Counted from the stretch's first letter, positions 34,304-46,561 are shown. The stretch: 64,000 bases of DNA from Amorphophallus konjac (GCA_022559845.1 CM040121.1:510178566-510242565), one strand, 5' to 3'. The notes: generated from the letters alone by a model not told the origin. A program made the numbers and translations.

Positions 34304-35907
34304 TGTTGTGCATCCCTTTAGTTTTGATGATGACAAAGGATATGTTTAATTGCTCCTTCAATATAAAGTAATGGACTCATGATAATTTGATGATGACAAA
34401 AGATGTGGTTAACTAATTCAATGCAAATCCGATAGTTCAAGTAATTTCAGGTATACTGAAGTTCTAATGAAGTCAACAAATCAGAGGAAGTTGTCAAGGT
34501 TTCTTGTCGACCAGAGTGGTAGTCATTGTCGACCAACGAACCCAACCAAACACAGTTCAAGCTACGTTTCCTCTGTACGCGCTCTGGTTGTCGACCAGAG
34601 CCCTGCCCGTTGTCGACCACGAAGCAATACAAGCAAATCCAACTCTGTATAGACTTTCCTCTGTACAGACTTCGTTGGTCAACCAAAGGCCTGTCCGCTG
34701 TCGACCACGAGGCAATACAAGCGAATCCAACTCTGTACAGACTTTCCTCTGTATAGACTTTCCTCTGTACAGACTTCGGTGGTCGACCAGTTACTTTTCC
34801 GCTGTACAGACTTCAGTGGTCAACCAAAGGTCTGCTCGTTGTCGACCACGGAACAGACAGAGCATCAGACTGAAGGACCAGCCGTCTGGACATTGTTCTT
34901 TGTCGACCAGCGACAAGCTCATGGTCGACCACAGGCAAAGCAGCGCCCAGAACCGAACTCTAACCGAATTCAGTTTCTGTTGAGAAAAACCTGCAGGTTG
35001 TTGCTGCAGGTTGTTGGGCGGTTTAGATGATAAGATCCCGCACGGGATTTAAGGAGAAAATCTTGCTAAGAACCGGTCAAATCTTCTCTAAGATTCTACT
35101 TAATCTTCTCCCAGTTTTTAGCGGGTAATCCAACAGGTTTCGCACTTGCACGGGAAACAGCGTCGTGCTTGATATGAACTGGTGCAAAAAGAAAAGAGAG
35201 TACACACGATGCATAGAGAGCTAAATAGGGGAATATAGAGTAGAAGCGAAGGGAGATCCGCAGCAAAAGCATCCCTAAACAGAAAAGGAAGAGTGGCTCT
35301 CCGGCAACCGAAAAACTGCAGAAGACAGAAGTGATCTTCGGTGCTGCAAAAGGAAGACCTGGCTCAGGGCGTTGCAAGTTCCAGCAGCAAGGCAGCTGAA
35401 GGCCTCCTGCTGGAAGTCCTACATGGAGTCTTGCCTTGTTACCTATGTGATTGAGTCCCAAGCTGAACTATTTAGTTACTCTGCTTCAAAAGTCCATGTT
35501 CAGCTTTGTTACACCTCTTCTACTTATCTTTTCATTACATTAAGTGTCAAGCTGTAAGGCAGTGGTTTCAAGCTGTGAGGCAGCGGAGTCAAGCTGTGTG
35601 TCAGCAGGAACAAGCTGTGTGACAGCGGTGTTTGTATGAGATCAGGATTTCTCATTTAGTGAAGCCTTGCTCAAGTTGAGCAAGGGGTGGACGTAAGTCT
35701 CGGGAAGAGACTGAACCACCTAAAAATCTGTCTTGTGATTTTTCGTGTGGTGTGTGCTCTTCTTATTGATTGCTGTCGCTATAGCTATCAGTTTTATCTT
35801 TGCAATCCATAGTTCGCTTAAGTTCTAGTCAATCGTTGTTTTATAAAGTGAAAAAGGGGCTAGATCTATTCACCCCCCCTCTAGATCTATTCAGTCCGTA
35901 CTCAACA
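34304..35907 (+). repeat. Copia 5' LTR
   Basis: 1604 bp. It holds five GTCGAC-N16-GTCGAC pairs in 34506-34929 (two with GTCAAC as first half) and one unpaired site at 34782. Imperfect repeats of about 88 bp carry CTCTGTAYAGACTTTCCTCT. No clear TATA box was found. Confidence 0.95.
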
Positions 35908-35909
35908 CG

Positions 35910-35921
35910 TGGTATCAGAGC
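35910..35921 (+). other. Copia primer-binding site
   Basis: TGGTATCAGAGC, the initiator tRNA-Met complement common in plant copia elements, two bases after the LTR. Confidence 0.95.
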
Positions 35922-35935
35922 TAGACTCTCCGAAA

Positions 35936-38212
35936 ATGTGGTCTAACAACCAGGAGAGACCTAGCGGACTGAACTCTAGAAGTCTAATAGCTGAGGACAC
36001 TCAGTGACTAGACCACCATACTTTGATGGAAATGATTACTCATACTGGAAAAATCGTATGCAGGTGTTCTTGAGAGCACAAGATCATGAGATGTGGAGAG
36101 TGGTAAGCCGCGGACCCTATGATCTGCCCGACGACGAGGATACCTGGACCAGAGAACAGGTCAGAAAATCAACCATCAACTGGGGAGCAATGAACGTGAT
36201 GCAATGTGCGCTTCACCCCACGGAGTTCTCAAGAGTCTCACAATGTGCAACAGCCAAGGAGATGTGGGATCGACTCAAGGTCATCTATGAAGGTACTTCA
36301 GAGGTAAGAGAGTCCAAAGCAAATATGCTAGTCTCAGAATACGAAATGTTTAGAATGAAAACGGATGAAAACATTTCTGAGATGTATGCCAGACTAGTAC
36401 AACTAACAAATAGCTTAAAGAGTCTAGGGAAGACCTACAAAGAGCAGGAGCTTGTGAGGAAAATCTTAAGGTCCCTCACACCTATGTGGCATACCAAGGC
36501 CACAGTAATTGAGGACTCAAAAGACCTCACAACTATGACTGTGGATGAACTGGTAGGTTCCCTAATGGCATATGAGGTCAACCTAAAGAGAAACGAAGAT
36601 GAGGGCAAGAAAAAGAAGCAGCTCGCCCTGAAGACTAAAATAGGCACCTCTGAATTATCTGACACTGATAACTCATCTAGCACAGGTGAGGAAACTGGCG
36701 AGCTAGCCATGCTAACAAGAAAGTTCAGAAGGTTCTTGCGGAAGGAAGGTAAGGGATTTAAAAATCCAAAGGGCACGGTAAGGAAATCATCCAGTTTAAG
36801 TTTGACAAAAACAAAGCTTCATCTAACAAGCTTGTTTGCTACAACTGCAGGAAACCAGGACATATGAAGGCTGAATGTCCAGAGGCTCCTAAGAAATCAA
36901 GCTTCAAGTGGAAAGGCAAGAGACCAAAGGCAATGATAAGCACATGGAGCGAGGAGGAGGAAAGCAGCGAAGAGGAAACAACCTCCGAAGAAGAAGAAGG
37001 AAACACATGTTTAATGGCCGAAGGAGACAGCAACGATCTTGAGGTAACTTCCCAGTTTCAAGACTTTTCTAGCTCAGATTGGGAAGAAGCCTTTTCAGAC
37101 TTACTTGATACATATGAAACAACAAGAAAGGAAAATAAAAGGTTGAAGAAGAAAGTCAATCAGCTCAATAATGACAGCAACCTAATTGCTAACAGAACTC
37201 AACTAGAATTGGAAATCACCACCTTGCAAAATAAGCTGAATCAACACAAGACAGATGAAGAAAATGTCAAAGAGCTATTAGAAGAAAATGAGATACTAAA
37301 AACACAATTGATGAGTTAAAACTAAAGACTCAAGAATATGACAGGAAACTAAGCTAACTCAAGAAAGAAACAACTCACTCAAGGAAGAAAACAGCCAACT
37401 TCTGAAGGAAATAGAAAGAATTCAAAGTGAACTAAAAAATAAACAGGAAACATTAGAAAAAATGACTAAGGGTGAAGAAAACTTGAACGTTGTGTTGGGA
37501 ATAAAAGTAAATTTTCAGAAAGAGGGGTTAGGATACAACCCAACAGCTAAAAAGGAATTCCAACTAAAAACGTTAAATGAAAAAGCTGACACAAAAGGAA
37601 AAGGCCCCTTGATAAACCTATATCAAAACAAACAAAAGGACATAGCTGAAAGTTCCTCTAAACAGATTAATGTCACCTGGGAAGAGAGGAATTCTAAAGG
37701 GAAAATGGTCAATCTACATCAGCTTAAAAACAACAGCCATATCAGACGAGAAGGTCAAATCACAGAAGTAACCAGACAAACAGAGCATTAAATCATGTTA
37801 ATAAACCCAAACCTGTAAAACAAGGTATCTGGAAACAGGCTGGTCGACAACAGACTCCTCCTATGTCGACCAGAGGATCTGCCAGAACAGGTGCTGGCTT
37901 CTGGAGAAACCCTGGTCGACCACAGACATACCAGATGTCGACCAGACACACAAACAGAACTCACAACTTCTCTCAACTGAAACAGAATGGAAATTGGAAT
38001 TTAAGAAATGGACTCAAAATAGAGGAACATTAAATCAAAAGGAACACAACCTGAACAAGTTAAGAAACGAAAAGACAAACTGTTCTAACAAAATTTGGGT
38101 TCCCAAGATGTTGTTACAGCAGTTTCATGATTTCACAAGCTATCTGGACCCGGGTACCATTGGGGTCCAAAAGTTTCTGTGTAATTCGTGATGCAGGAAT
38201 GTCTGGCAGCCA
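35936..38212 (+). pseudogene. Copia Gag with long coiled-coil tail
   Basis: The ATG at 35936 follows the primer site, but the frame hits TGA at 36005. The Gag core continues in another frame from 36004 (PPYFDGNDYSYWKNRM, MWDRLKVIYEG). A second frameshift near 36785 precedes the CCHC zinc knuckle CYNCRKPGHMKAEC (about 36838-36880). An acidic segment and a long coiled coil (37080-37480) follow, with another one-base loss near 37300. The C-terminal part has two peptide repeats GRxQTxxMSTR (37840-37945), encoded by the GTCGAC-N16-GTCGAC motif. Gag would form particles; this copy cannot. Confidence 0.85.
37843..37942 (+). repeat. Two GTCGAC-N16-GTCGAC pairs inside gag
   Basis: Pairs at 37843/37865 and 37915/37937, each exactly 22 bp apart start to start. 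They have the same spacing and similar spacers (AACAGACTCCTCCTAT and CACAGACATACCAGAT) as the LTR copies. Confidence 0.95.
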
Positions 38213-38217
38213 TGCAC

Positions 38218-41200
38218 AACAAGTGGTACTTAGATAGTGGTTGCTCACGACACATGACAGGAGACAAGACCAAGTTCTCCCAGCTAAGCTCAAAGATGGA
38301 GGCTATGTGACGTTTGGAGGAAATAACAAAGGCAAGATTATCGGAAGAGGTAAGATAGGTAAGAAACCTTCAAACTGCATTGACAATGTCTTGTTGGTGG
38401 ATGGACTGGAATATAATTTACTGAGCATCAGTCAACTGTGCGACAAAGGCCATAAAGTAGTATTTGACTCCAAAACCTGCAAGATTATTGAACCAAATTC
38501 AGATGCAGTCAAGTTTATGGGTGAGAGAGTGAACAATGTTTACATGATAGACTTGGATGATCCAGCCCACTCCAACTTGTGCCTAACCGCCAAGAAGGAG
38601 GACTTGACCTGGTTGTGGCACCGAAGGCTAGGGCATGTTAGCTATAGGGTGCTGCACAAACTTGTGAAAAATAAAATGGTTATTGGTTTGCCTGAAATTT
38701 CGTTTGCTCAAAATGTCAAAGTATGTAAAGCATGCACCCAAGGAAAGCAAACAAGAAAATCATTCAAAGGTAGAACTGAAAGTCAGTCATCCAGACCCCT
38801 AGAACTTGTACACATGGACCTTTTTGGCCCAACAAGAATTGCCAGTCTTAGTGGTAAGAAATATGGTTATGTTCTAGTGGATGATTTTTCCAGATTTACA
38901 TGGGTAATGTTCTTATCACATAAAAGTGATGCTTTTCATGAATTTCAGGAATTTTACAAAAGAATGAAGCAGGATGGTAAGTCCAAAGTGTGTACAATCA
39001 TATCTGACCATGGGGGGGAGTTTGAAAACTCTGATTTTGATGTATTCTGCAGAAACAAGGGCATAACCCATAGATTCTCCTCACCAAGGACACCGGAGCA
39101 AAATGGAGTTGTAGAGAGAAGGAACCGCACTCTTGTCGAGATGGCTAGAACCATGTTGGTTGAAGCTAATCTTCCAAGGAAGTTTTGGGCTGAGGCGGTC
39201 AACACAGCATGCTACATTGTAAACCGGGCAATGGTAAGACCATCTAGTGCAAAAACTCCATATGAAATGCTCAAAGGTAAGAAACCATCTCTAGCTCATC
39301 TTAGAATCTTTGGTGCAAAATGTTTCATTCATAACAACGATAAGAGAGTCTTGGACAAATTTGAACCAAAGAGTGACTCAGGAATATTCTTGGGCTATTC
39401 TGACCGATCAAGAGCCTATCGGGTTTTTAACACCAAAGATCAAATTGTTGAAGAATCCCCTCATATCTCATTTGATGAAGTTAATGATCTTATCAAAAAT
39501 GAACAGGTCAGCAAGGAAGAAGAAGATGGAGAATTTCTGAAAGACAAAGAAGGACCGATGGAGAATGAAGAAACACAGAATCAAGAAAGAAACCAAGGTA
39601 ATTCTAATGATCAGACCGAAGGAGGGATCATATCAGGTAACAATCTTGAAAACTTGAGGCTTCTTAGAGATCATCCCTTAGATAACATTATTGGTGGAAT
39701 ACATGATCCTAGGAAGACTAGATCTCAGATTAAGGCCATTAATGAACTGGATCAACTTGCTCTTGTGTCCCAAATAGAGCCCAAATCTGTAGAGGAAGCA
39801 TTAAAAGATGAATCATGGATAAATGCTATGCATGAAGAACTAAATCAATTTGAAAGAAATCAGGTGTGGAGACTTGTCCCTAGACCTACATCTCACCCTG
39901 TAATTGGAACCAAATGGGTATATAAAAACAAGTTGAATGAAGAAGGGGTTGTAATGAGAAACAAGGCTCGGCTGGTGGCTAAAGGGTACAACCAGGAACT
40001 TGGAGTTGATTTTGAAGAATCATATGCTCCAGTTGCTAGATTAGAAGCCATCAGGATATTATTAGCATTTGCATCTTCTCATGGAATCAAATTGCAACAA
40101 ATGGACGTAAAAAGTGCATTTCTAAATGGTATTATAAAAGAAGAGGTCTATGTGGAACAACCCCTGGTTTTGAAAATGATGAACTTACTAATCATGTCTA
40201 CAAATTGCACAAAGCCTTGTATGGATTAAAGCAGGCTCCTCGGGCTTGGTATGAAAGGTTGAGCTCCTTCCTCACCAAAAAGGGATACTCAAGAGGTAAA
40301 ATTGATCAAACATTATTTTCCAAGACCCAAGGTAAGAATATACTGATTGTACAAATCTATGTGGATGATATCGTGTTTGGATCTACTGAAACCTCTTTGT
40401 GTACTGAATTTGCAAATTTAATGACTAATGAGTTTGAAATGAGCTTAATGGGTGATTTACAATTCTTTCTTGGATTGCAGATCTCACAATGCAGAGAAGG
40501 ATATTTCATAAATCAATCCAAGTACATAAAAGAGATGTTGAAGAAATTTGGTATGGAAAGCTGCAAGCCAATCGAGTCACCCATGGGGACAAATGCAACT
40601 TTGGAAGCAGATGTAAAAGGTAACATGGTAGATGCCAAGAAATACAGAGGTATGATCGGATCCCTGCTATACTTAACTGCATCAAGGCCAGATATTCAGT
40701 TTAGTGTATGCATGTGTGCTAGATATCAGTCTAGTCCTAGAGAATCACATTTAGGAGCTGTCAAGCGTATCTTTCGATACCTTGCCGGCACCCAAGAATT
40801 GGGTTTGTGGTATCCTACATATTGCAAACTAGATCTGATCTCATATTCAGATGCTGATTATGCTGGTTGCAAAATTGATAGGAAGAGTACTAGTGGATAT
40901 TGTCAATTCTTAGGTGGATGTTTAATATCATGGGCTTCTAAGAAACAGCACTCTGTGGCACTCTCCACTGTTGAGGCTGAGTATGTCGCAGTAGGGAGTT
41001 GTGGTACACAGGTTATGTGGATAAAACATCAACTCCAAGACTACAATGTAGATCTTGGCTGTGCACCCATTTTATGTGACAACACTAGTGCTATTAACTT
41101 GTCTAAAAACCCCATTCAACATTCTAGGACAAAACACATTGAGATCCGTCATCATTTTCTGAGAGATGAGGTATCCAAAGGAAATTTCATGCTTCAATTT

Positions 41201-41314
41201 GTAGAAACTGAAAAACAATTGGCAGACATTTTCACAAAACCCCTAAACAATGACAGATTTTCAACTCTAAGAAGGGAGTTGGGGATATGCAGAATATCTC
41301 CTGAAAATTCGTGA
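38218..41314 (+). pseudogene. Copia Pol: protease, integrase, RT, RNase H
   Basis: The protease active site [13 protein letters not shown] (DSG) is at about 38222, with a frameshift near 38280. The next long frame holds the GAG-pre-integrase His/Cys part ([24 protein letters not shown]) and the integrase core ([28 protein letters not shown]), then RT from [11 protein letters not shown] to about 40170. A one-base loss near 40165 moves RT into the frame from 40205, with the YVDDIVFGS catalytic box near 40362. RNase H has YSDADYAGC, STVEAEYVA and DNTSAINL, ending at 41314. Integrase before RT is diagnostic for copia. Confidence 0.93.
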
Positions 41315-43001
41315 AATGCTCATATTCATGTGTTCTCTGTATAGATTTCTGTAATTTATGAATGTAGATCTGTCAGTTAAGTCTCTGGTACTGGTCAAGT
41401 TTGGAGGCTCTGGTGTCAGCTGTTACTCTAGCAATTTCTGCAAATTCCTGGCCCTGCTACTGGTTAGCTCTGGTGGTCGACACAAGACAAGGCATTGGTC
41501 GACCAAGACATCAGGACAGAAGACTGTTTGGTTCTGTGATTATGCAAGTGTCGACCATAGACAGTCCCATAGTCGACAATAGACTTGTCAGTAAGCAGAT
41601 GTCAATTTCAGGCAGGCTCTGTGACTGCGCAGATGTCGACCAAAGACAGCTCCATGGTCGACAATGGAAGGCAGAAATCTTCTGATTTGATTAAACTAAA
41701 TTGGACTCAGATCCGTCTCCACTTAGCAATCCTCATCCATATGCTACACATCTTGTGTCTTTCTATCTCATCTTGGCCAACACGTTTTTCTCTTCTCATT
41801 TCAGAATGGATTCACAAATTGAGGGGGAGCAAAAAAAAGTGTAAATTCATTCCTTGATTAAACATTGAATAACCTAACCATTTCTTCCAATAAAATCACC
41901 AATGTAATCATTAGAGTAGAGGTTAAGTGTAGTAATGAGAATTTGAACTGTACTGCTTCAATAAATTCAAACCATAACTATGATTCTGTCACATGATTTT
42001 CACGACTTATGATTTTTAGTAGTGAGTCAGTCTCTCTACCTGTGCCCGTGCTGAACAGTTAAATTAAATCCAAAAATATAGCATGAATGCACGTGGAATA
42101 CGCCATAACTCTGTCTTCATGGTAGAGCAATGGATTGGATTCTGAGAAACTACTGCCTCCCATTTTAAGAAAAATAAAAGTGGATGAAAAATAAGTGAGA
42201 GGCATGTGTGTCATGAAGAATCAATCTATCTCTGCTACTATCAAAAATTATTGAGATTGGGCATACTGAGTAACTGGGGATATTGGCGTCTGATAAACGT
42301 ATATCCTCACGGATAAAAGGTGTGTCCCAGTTAAACGTGGAATGGTTAGGCATGCTAAGTAGCCGAGGTTTCTGGCGTGTAAAAAGCGTGTCTCCTCGTG
42401 TAGAAAAGCATGTGATAAACCTGACCACAGCCTTCAAAATACTTCAAAAAGAAAAATTCAAAATTATTCAAACGACAGAATAAAATGGTTGACCGAAGGC
42501 ATGGCATGCAAAGAAAAACTAAAAACACTATTCAGCTCGCACAGTTAGTAAAATAGCCTCATGAAATCTATTATAAGTTTAAGAGGTCATGTGGAGAAAA
42601 TTCGATATGGGGCGCAAATTTATTGGTGCAATACCATCAAATTCAATGAACCACAAGGCCCACTCTAATTGTTTACAAGGTGGTCTCTGCCAAGAGTGGA
42701 TAGGCTGACTAAATGCTTCATTAAGGAAAGGGTGTACACTTCAATAAAACCCCCAATTTTATCTCGGCTGAATTAATCCTATCCCTTCGTTTTCCTCATC
42801 GCGTTGGTTCCACAACCCTAGGTTTTAAGACCCCGGTCGTACTCTCTGATATCCTGCCCAATAAATTGAACCGTCTGGGTCCCTAATCTTCTCACCCTCG
42901 CCGCTTTCACCCTTCACGGTCGTCCTTCGTCTCCAGTCCCCTTTCGCCCCCTTGTGCATCCCTCTCTCTCGCCTCCACACACTCTCTCGCTACCTTCCAC
43001 C
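41315..43001 (+). other. Copia post-pol non-coding region
   Basis: It holds three GTCGAC-N16-GTCGAC pairs (41476-41662) and an internal polypurine run (TTGAGGGGGAGCAAAAAAAA) at about 41818. No ORF is supported in 41840-43001. Confidence 0.6.
41476..41662 (+). repeat. Three GTCGAC-N16-GTCGAC pairs after pol
   Basis: Start pairs 41476/41498, 41550/41572 and 41635/41657, all 22 bp apart, in DNA with no ORF. The spacers keep an AGAC core. Confidence 0.95.
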
Positions 43002-44600
43002 ATGAATCCGTCGCATGCTCAGAGGTCCTCCAAGCGAGCACGGGATCAGGCTCCTGCCGAAGCGTCGCCGCCGTCCAAGCACTCCAAGTAGAAGGCCACG
43101 CGGGGTCAGCCATCGACCACTCGGCGGTCGACAACGGATGAGACAACATCCTTAGATATGCCCATTGTTCATCCCGTCTCTGGATCACTGAAGCCCCGGA
43201 CCATCCTGCCTCCGAGAATAGTAGATTTCTCCGATCAGAAGCTGATGGAGATGTTCCCAGAGCTGCTGGAAGTTTTGGACGCCCAAGGCTGGACAGAGTT
43301 TGTCTCTGCACACACTATGTATTCTCCACAGCTTGTGCAAGAGTTCTACCACAACCTGCAAGTCGTGGATGACAAGGTCTATACAGTAGATCAAGGTGTC
43401 GTCGTCAGCCTCGACTTCAAGCTACTCCACAAGGCGCTGAACATTTCCAGGCACGGTACTGCCTTCAATCCTGAGGATTTTGACTTCAAAGCTGCATATG
43501 CCGTGGTCACTGGCCAACCAGTCCCTGAGGTCCTTCCCAAATCCCTCAATGCCAACACTTTCCCTCCTCTTCATCGATTGCTCCATCACCTTCTTACCAC
43601 CATAATCCAACCAAGAGGAGGCGCCAGGGAACATGTAAGTCGACTTCACCTCTTTCTTCTCCATGGCCTCATCACACGCCAACCCATCTGCCTTCCCAAG
43701 CTCATTCAGAACACTTTCAAAACCCTTTTGCATTACCCTCTGAACTCTCTTCCTTATGCTGCCCACATAACTGCCATTTTGGAAGCAACAAATATACCCA
43801 TTCCTTACGCTCCGCGCATTGTCATTCCCAAACGGCACGTATACTCGTTCCATTACGTGACCACATTTTTGGGCTACAAGAAGGTAGGAGATCAAGTTCA
43901 ACGCACCCTACCATCCAAGGGTAAATCCAAAGCACATTTGACTCCCTCTTCTCCACCACAGACACCAATTCACGTCAGCCCTGCTGCAACCCCTCCACCT
44001 GTGGTGATTCCCTCTCACACTCCCACTTTTACCACTACTGCTACCCATCCTCCACCTTCACTCGCTATTGTGCCATGGCAACCAGGCACTGCAGCCACTC
44101 ATATTCCATCTACGTCTGTTCCACCTACCCATGTTCCACATAACTCTGTTCCCTTTACCTTCGCTCCGTCTACTTCTGCTCCACCACCTCCTTCCACCTC
44201 CAACAGTGAATCTCACGGAGTGCTTCTCCAGATAGCATCTCAGCTGACCTCACTCACAACTCAATTCCAATCCTTTCAAGACAGTATGAATGCTGCAACC
44301 GGGCGCTTGGAGCTGAAAGTCCAAAGACTAGAGCAGCAGATGGAGACCAGGTTCATCAAGCAAAAGGAACACTCAGATCATGCTAGCTCTCGGTTTAACA
44401 GACTGGTTAGCACTTTAGCTGAAGTGTCAGCAGAGATGGGTACACGCATTGAGTTCACCAACCAGCAGAATAAACAGTATCACCATGCTACTATCTCAGA
44501 GATCCAGAAGCTAAGGCTTTCTTATGCACATATAGTTGACAAGCTGGATCGGATGGCAGAGAACGTGAAGCCCGAGACTTCTTCGTCCTCCTCGGAGTGA
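43002..44600 (+). pseudogene. Env-position ORF with plant-transposon-protein-like domain
   Basis: The frame opens at ATG 43002 with a basic KRAR segment. It meets TAG at 43089-43091 and is then open from 43092 to 44600 (480 codons after the first later Met, 43158). The N-terminal 200 residues (AQGWTEFVSAHTMYSPQLVQ, EFYHNLQVVDD, VVSLDFKLLHKALNI) resemble the putative plant transposon protein family, from family knowledge. A Pro/Thr/Ser-rich linker follows, then a coiled coil (LKVQRLEQQMETRF) and a Ser/Glu-rich tail. No signal peptide, membrane segment or furin-like site is seen, so nothing supports an envelope function. Nuclear or DNA/RNA binding is possible but unproven. Confidence 0.7.
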
Positions 44601-44896
44601 ATGTCTGGATACCCCTCTTTTTACTGTTGACAAAGGGGGAGATAGAGTCTTTTTGTGTCATTGTGGGTCTAGGTGTGACTAGATGTCAAGTCTTTGCCTT
44701 TGTTCTTTGAGTCATTCATGTAAGTCATGTTATGATACTTTTGAAAGGCATATCAAAATGAATTTTCTGGCTGAACCTGTGATAATGATATATGTTATGA
44801 TAGTTTCTGAATGGCATATCAAATGCAGTTTCTGGTTGAAATAATCTCCTGATTGTCACAATGACCCATGGTTGTCATCATCAAAAAGGGGGAGAA
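44601..44896 (+). other. Copia 3' untranslated region with polypurine tracts
   Basis: Short repeats (TTATGATA...GAATGGCATATCAAA) occur twice. Polypurine runs AAAGGGGGAGATAGAG (about 44632) and AAAAAGGGGGAGAA (44883-44896) are present; the latter abuts the 3' LTR and is the functional PPT by position. An inverted repeat, 44874-44886 with 44915-44927, encloses PPT and LTR start. Confidence 0.8.
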
Positions 44897-46500
44897 TGTT
44901 GTGCATCCCTTTAGTTTTGATGATAACAAAGGATATGTTTAATTGCTCCTTCAATATAAAGTAATGGACTCATGATAATTTGATGATGACAAAAGATGTG
45001 GTTAACTAATTCAATGCAAATCTGATAGTTCAAGTAATTTCAGGTATACTGAAGTTCTAATGAAGTCAATAAATCAGAGGAAGTTGTCAAGGTTTCTTGT
45101 CGACCAGAGTGGTAGTCATTGTCGACCAACGAACCCAACCAAACACAGTTCAAGCTACGTTTCCTCTGTACGCGCTCTGGTTGTCGACCAGAGCCCTGCC
45201 CGTTGTCGACCACGAAGCAATACAAGCAAATCCAACTCTGTATAGACTTTCCTCTGTACAGACTTCGTTGGTCAACCAAAGGCCTGTCCGCTGTCGACCA
45301 CGAGGCAATACAAGCGAATCCAACTCTGTACAGACTTTCCTCTGTATAGACTTTCCTCTGTACAGACTTCGGTGGTCGACCAGTTACTTTTCCGCTGTAC
45401 AGACTTCAGTGGTCAACCAAAGGTCTGCTCGTTGTCGACCACGGAACAGACAGAGCATCAGACTGAAGGACCAGCCGTCTGGACATTGTTCTTTGTCGAC
45501 CAGCGACAAGCTCATGGTCGACCACAGGCAAAGCAGCGCCCAGAACCGAACTCTAACCGAATTCAGTTTCTGTTGAGAAAAACCTGCAGGTTGTTGCTGC
45601 AGGTTGTTGGGCGGTTTAGATGATAAGATCCCGCACGGGATTCAAGGAGAGAATCTTGCTAAGAACCGGTCAAATCTTCTCTAAGATTCTATTTAATCTT
45701 CTCCCTATTTTTAGCGGGTAATCAACAGGTTTCGCACTTGCACGGGAAACAGCGTCGTGCTTGATATGAACTGGTGCAAAAAGAAAAGAGAGTACACACG
45801 ATGCATAGAGAGCTAAATAGGGGAATATAGAGTAGAAGCGAAGGGAGATCCGCAGCAAAAGCATCCCTAAACAGAAAAGGAAGAGTGGCTCTCCGGCAAC
45901 CGAAAAACTGCAGAAGACAGAAGTGATCTTCGGTGCTGCAGAAGGAAGACCTGGCTCAGGGCGTTGCAAGTTCCAGCAGCAAGGCAGCTGAAGGCCTCCT
46001 GCTGGAAGTCCTACAGGGAGTCTTGCCTTGTTACCTATGTGATTGAGTCCCAAGCTGAACTATTTAGTTACTCTGCTTCAAAAGTCCATGTTCAGCTTTG
46101 TTACACCTCTTCTACTTATCTTTTCATTACATTAAGTGTCAAGCTGTAAGGCAGTGGTTTCAAGCTGTGAGGCAGCGGAGTCAAGCTGTGTGTCAGCAGG
46201 AACAAGCTGTGTGACAGCGGCGTTTGTATGAGATCAGGATTTCTCATTTAGTGAAGCCTTGCTCAAGTTGAGCAAGGGGTGGACGTAAGTCTCGGGAAGA
46301 GACTGAACCACCTAAAAATTCTATCTTGTGATTTTTCGTGTGGTGTGTGCTCTTCTTATTGATTGCTGTCGCTATAGCTATCAGTTTTATCTTTGCAATC
46401 CATAGTTCGCTTAAGTTCTAGTCAATCGTTGTTTTATAAAGTGAAAAAGGGGCTAGATCTATTCACCCCCCCTCTAGATCTATTCAGTCCGTACTCAACA
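44897..46500 (+). repeat. Copia 3' LTR
   Basis: 1604 bp, the same length as the 5' LTR, with a constant offset of 10593 (for example GTCGAC at 34506 and 45099). It carries the same five motif pairs. Most visible differences from the 5' LTR are transitions. Confidence 0.95.
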
Positions 46501-46551
46501 TTGTGCTCCTCGAGTTAGATCTCGATATACCTGGGAGGATAAAAGGGACAA

Positions 46552-46561
46552 GAATTTATAG
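46552..46561 (-). promoter_or_regulatory. TATA box of PMD gene A, separated from its gene by copia
   Basis: The minus strand reads CTATAAATTC. With the copia insertion removed, this TATA box lies about 107 bases before the gene A ATG at 34257. The insertion therefore falls in the 5' leader. Confidence 0.5.

Larger units (their letters stand above)
34304..46500 (+). mobile_element. Complete Ty1/copia SIRE/Maximus-like element with TSD
   Basis: Two 1604-bp LTRs (34304-35907 and 44897-46500) both begin TGTTG and end CAACA. They are flanked by the 5-bp duplication TTGTG (34299-34303 and 46501-46505). The LTRs differ at about a dozen sites by eye, so insertion was recent. Order is primer site, gag, protease, integrase, RT, RNase H, then an extra ORF in the env position, which is copia order. 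The lineage call rests on the long coiled-coil Gag, the extra ORF and LTR size. Confidence 0.95.

Noticed and set aside
34504..34983. 159-codon ORF in the copia LTR
   Set aside because: It is present in both LTRs, made of the GTCGAC repeats, and has no domain; an ORF in an LTR repeat is expected by chance.
35096..35461. 121-codon minus-strand ORF in the copia LTR with a hydrophobic stretch
   Set aside because: It is repeated in the 3' LTR with a frame change, and nothing else supports a gene.
43112..43132. TCGACC/GTCGAC pair in the env-position ORF
   Set aside because: The sites are 15 bp apart and one is ATCGAC, so they do not fit the GTCGAC-N16-GTCGAC rule.
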